64,000 nucleotides of DNA from Pseudomonas sp. Root562 (GTDB taxonomy: Bacteria; Pseudomonadota; Gammaproteobacteria; Pseudomonadales; Pseudomonadaceae). Location: the NCBI RefSeq assembly GCF_001427125.1, contig NZ_LMGK01000022.1:162126-226125 (forward strand). The letters run 5' to 3'. The notes under the pieces are model-generated. The model was not told where the DNA came from. It did no database searches and saw only the letters and a program-made list of their open reading frames with translations. Position numbers and translations under genes: made by a program. This document shows, piece after piece, positions 62,066 to 64,000 of the stretch (positions are counted from its first letter, which is position 1; each line of letters opens with the position of its first letter).

Positions 62066-62989
62066 TCATTTCGCCAAGCGCTTGAGCCCCAGCACCATCA
62101 CCCCTGCCCCCAGCAGCATCGCGCTCAAGAACAACGGATAAGAAATCCACCACGGCGTGCCTGCCGTCATCATGCTGAATTCGGACATTCCGCCGATGCT
62201 TGCGATCAGGTTCAGCGGCAAAAACACCACATTGATCAACGTCAGTTTGCGCAACAGGTTGTTCATGCTGTTGTTCATCAGATTGCCCCGCGCGTCGATC
62301 AGCCCGGAGAACACCGTCGAGTAGATTTCCGCCTGCTTGTAGCACTGGTTGTTTTCTATGATCAGGTCGTCGATCAGGCTGATGGCATGGGCATTGAAGT
62401 GTTGCTTTTCTGCGTGGTTGCGCAGTCGGGTGAGGACCGCGCCGTTGCTGTGGATGGCATTGATGTAATAGATCAGGCTTTCGCTGAGGTTGAACATCTG
62501 GATCAGGTGCTGATTCTGCATCGACGCATTGAATTTCTGCTGCAGCTCCCGGGCAACCAATTTGATCACCTTGAGGTGACCCAAGTAGTGATGGATGTTG
62601 TTGAAGAGCAGATCGAGCAACACATCCAGCGGCGTGTTCAGCGCCTGACGCTTGCCCAACCCGCTCAGCGGCGCGTCATCGGTGGCGATCACCAGCAAGC
62701 GGTCCGGGCAAAACAGCAAGCCACAGGATGACACTTCAAACGCCAGGCTCTGCGAGCCGGAGTAGTTTTCCGGGCGTTTCCAGATCAGGAACAGGTTGTC
62801 GGGGTGAAACTCGATGCGCGACACCTCGTCAGGGTCGAGTGCCGACGCCAAGGCGTGTTCATCGAGTTTGAAATGGCTGTGCAACAGGTCGCGCTCGGCC
62901 ACATCGGGATTGCTGAACAGCACGACCGGGGCATCCAGCCGATCGACGGCGTGCAGAGCGCCGTGGGTCAATTCAAAGCCCTTGATCAT
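62066..62989 (-). CDS. CorA-family divalent cation transporter with GMS in place of GMN
   Basis: A 307-residue CorA-like protein: alpha/beta N-terminal funnel, long helix (~130-230), and two C-terminal membrane helices. The usual Gly-Met-Asn signature reads Gly-Met-Ser (IGGMSEF). The variant belongs to the more diverged CorA relatives, whose ion is uncertain. Starts 7 bases after the RimK-like gene, so they are likely co-transcribed. Confidence 0.87.
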   Translation of the reverse strand: MIKGFELTHGALHAVDRLDAPVVLFSNPDVAERDLLHSHFKLDEHALASALDPDEVSRIEFHPDNLFLIWKRPENYSGSQSLAFEVSSCGLLFCPDRLLVIATDDAPLSGLGKRQALNTPLDVLLDLLFNNIHHYLGHLKVIKLVARELQQKFNASMQNQHLIQMFNLSESLIYYINAIHSNGAVLTRLRNHAEKQHFNAHAISLIDDLIIENNQCYKQAEIYSTVFSGLIDARGNLMNNSMNNLLRKLTLINVVFLPLNLIASIGGMSEFSMMTAGTPWWISYPLFLSAMLLGAGVMVLGLKRLAK

Positions 62990-62996
62990 CGGCTGA

Positions 62997-64000
62997 TCAC
63001 CAGGCCTGGCCGCGACGTTTCAGTTCCAGGCGTCGCACGAACTCTTCCAGCACCAGTGAATACAGGTCGTCTTGCAAATACGCGTCTTCGATGCCTGCGT
63101 CCATGTTCGGGTTGTCGTTGACCTCGATCACCACCACTTTGTCCCCCGACTGCTTGAGATCAACGCCGTACAGACCATCGCCGATCAGGTTGGCGGTCTT
63201 TACCGCCAGTTCCACCACCGCTCGCGGCGCTTCGTGGACGGCCAGGGTTCGGCACTCACCGTTGATATCCTGGCCTTTGGCCTTGTGGTTGTAGATTTGC
63301 CAATGGCCCTTGGACATGAAGTACTGGCAGGCAAAGATCGGCTTGCGGTTCAGCACGCCAATGCGCCAGTCGTACTCGGTGTAGAAAAACTCCTGCGCCA
63401 GCAACAACACCGAATGCTCGAACAATTCAGCGGTAGCTTCGAGCAAGGCTTGCTGGCTTTCGACCTTGATGACACCCCGGGAAAAACACCCGTCGGGGAT
63501 CTTCAGCACCAACGGAAACCCCAGGCGTTCGCCCACCCGTTCGAAATCTTCCGGTCGTTCCTTGTAGAGGATTTCAGTAGCGGGCATGCCCAGCTGGTGG
63601 CTCTTGAGCAAGTCGGTCAGGTACACCTTGTTGGTGCAACGCAGAATCGACGCCGGGTCGTCCATCACCACCAACCCTTCGCTTTCGGCCTTCTTGGCGA
63701 ATCGATACGTATGGTTGTCGACGCTGGTGGTCTCGCGGATCAGCAAGCCGTCGTATTCGGCAATTCGCGAATAGTCCTTGCGCTCGATCAGATCAACGTC
63801 GATCCCCAGCGTCCGGCCGACCCTGACAAAATTATCCAGCGCCTTGGCATTGGAGGGCGGCAAGGCTTCCTGGGGGTCATGCAGAATGGCCAGGTCGTAT
63901 CGGGCCAATCGCCGGGATCGCGGCTGGCGCCAGATTTTTCGACTGAAACTATCCAGGGATTGTGCAAACTGATCTTCCTGATCTTCGCGCAACTTATGCA
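62997..64000 (-). CDS. RimK-family ATP-grasp ligase (5' end beyond window)
   Basis: About 334 C-terminal residues are visible; reading stays open to the window edge, so the start is outside. ATP-grasp features: RCTNKVYLTDLL, FPLVLKIPDGCFSRGVIKV (ATP lysine), YTEYDWRIGVLN, and VVIEVNDNPNMDAG (metal-binding Glu/Asn). Related proteins of ~530 residues have an extra N-terminal domain. RimK adds glutamates to ribosomal protein S6; the substrate of this longer group is not known. The internal TTG at 63992 is not a convincing start. Confidence 0.88.
   Translation of the reverse strand, partial: HKLREDQEDQFAQSLDSFSRKIWRQPRSRRLARYDLAILHDPQEALPPSNAKALDNFVRVGRTLGIDVDLIERKDYSRIAEYDGLLIRETTSVDNHTYRFAKKAESEGLVVMDDPASILRCTNKVYLTDLLKSHQLGMPATEILYKERPEDFERVGERLGFPLVLKIPDGCFSRGVIKVESQQALLEATAELFEHSVLLLAQEFFYTEYDWRIGVLNRKPIFACQYFMSKGHWQIYNHKAKGQDINGECRTLAVHEAPRAVVELAVKTANLIGDGLYGVDLKQSGDKVVVIEVNDNPNMDAGIEDAYLQDDLYSLVLEEFVRRLELKRRGQAW

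Noticed and set aside
1..64000. CRISPR arrays, tRNA/rRNA genes, prophage or insertion sequences
   Set aside because: No regularly spaced identical repeats, no cloverleaf-type or rRNA sequence, and no transposase, integrase or phage structural gene was seen.

Overview
The window is a stretch of chromosome from a Pseudomonas of the fluorescens type. The evidence is the mannitol/arabitol operon mtlRE-FGKDYZ in the order known from P. fluorescens, mexEF-oprN with mexS/mexT, Pseudomonas-typical DUF1652, DUF1656 and DUF2790 proteins, and many REP/REPIN palindromes between genes. Coding density is high. No rRNA, tRNA, CRISPR array, prophage or insertion sequence was seen. One gene at each end is cut by the window edge.

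Layout, left half. 1-2.7 kb (minus): a nuclease-helicase of the XPD/DinG type overlapping a FAN1-type VRR-NUC nuclease. 2.9-7.1 kb: a small lipoprotein, then a minus-strand polyamine/amine group (SnoaL-AraC regulator, FAD amine oxidase, cupin, PotF-like binding protein). 7.3-13.1 kb: DUF1652 protein, UvrD-like helicase, pirin and pgm. 13.2-16.5 kb: a MocR-type regulator beside a 492-residue protein I cannot identify. 16.7-18.9 kb: divergent mexS/mexT. 19-27.6 kb: an accessory block (hipBA, a GAF-PAS hybrid kinase, a KGG stress protein, a ClpP-fold protease, a ZIP transporter, and an RsbQ-like hydrolase overlapping a PAS histidine kinase). This block separates mexST from its target operon mexEF-oprN (27.9-33.8 kb).

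Layout, right half. 34-37.3 kb: an AaeXAB-like aromatic-acid efflux set. 37.4-49 kb: a dense signalling island. It holds a HEAT/TPR membrane protein, a KaiC-like double ATPase overlapping a pseudo-receiver/hybrid kinase, and, convergent to these, an operon of a CHASE3-GAF kinase with three receivers, CheR, a stand-alone CheB, a receiver-kinase and a single receiver; another single receiver is divergent. No DNA-binding output, chemoreceptor or KaiB is visible there. 49.1 kb: a glycosyltransferase. 50.4-60.3 kb: mtlR and the mtl operon, with palindromic repeats at four of its junctions. 60.5-64 kb: DUF2790 and DUF1652 proteins, ecotin, a CorA-type transporter and the end of a RimK-like ATP-grasp ligase.

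The strongest leads are the RsbQ-like hydrolase joined to a PAS kinase, the KaiC/kinase/CheBR island, a 13-bp palindrome shared by the mexS-mexT and mexE promoters, and repeats lodged inside a terminator, in mtl junctions and at a stop codon. All functions are read from sequence motifs and family knowledge; no searches were run.
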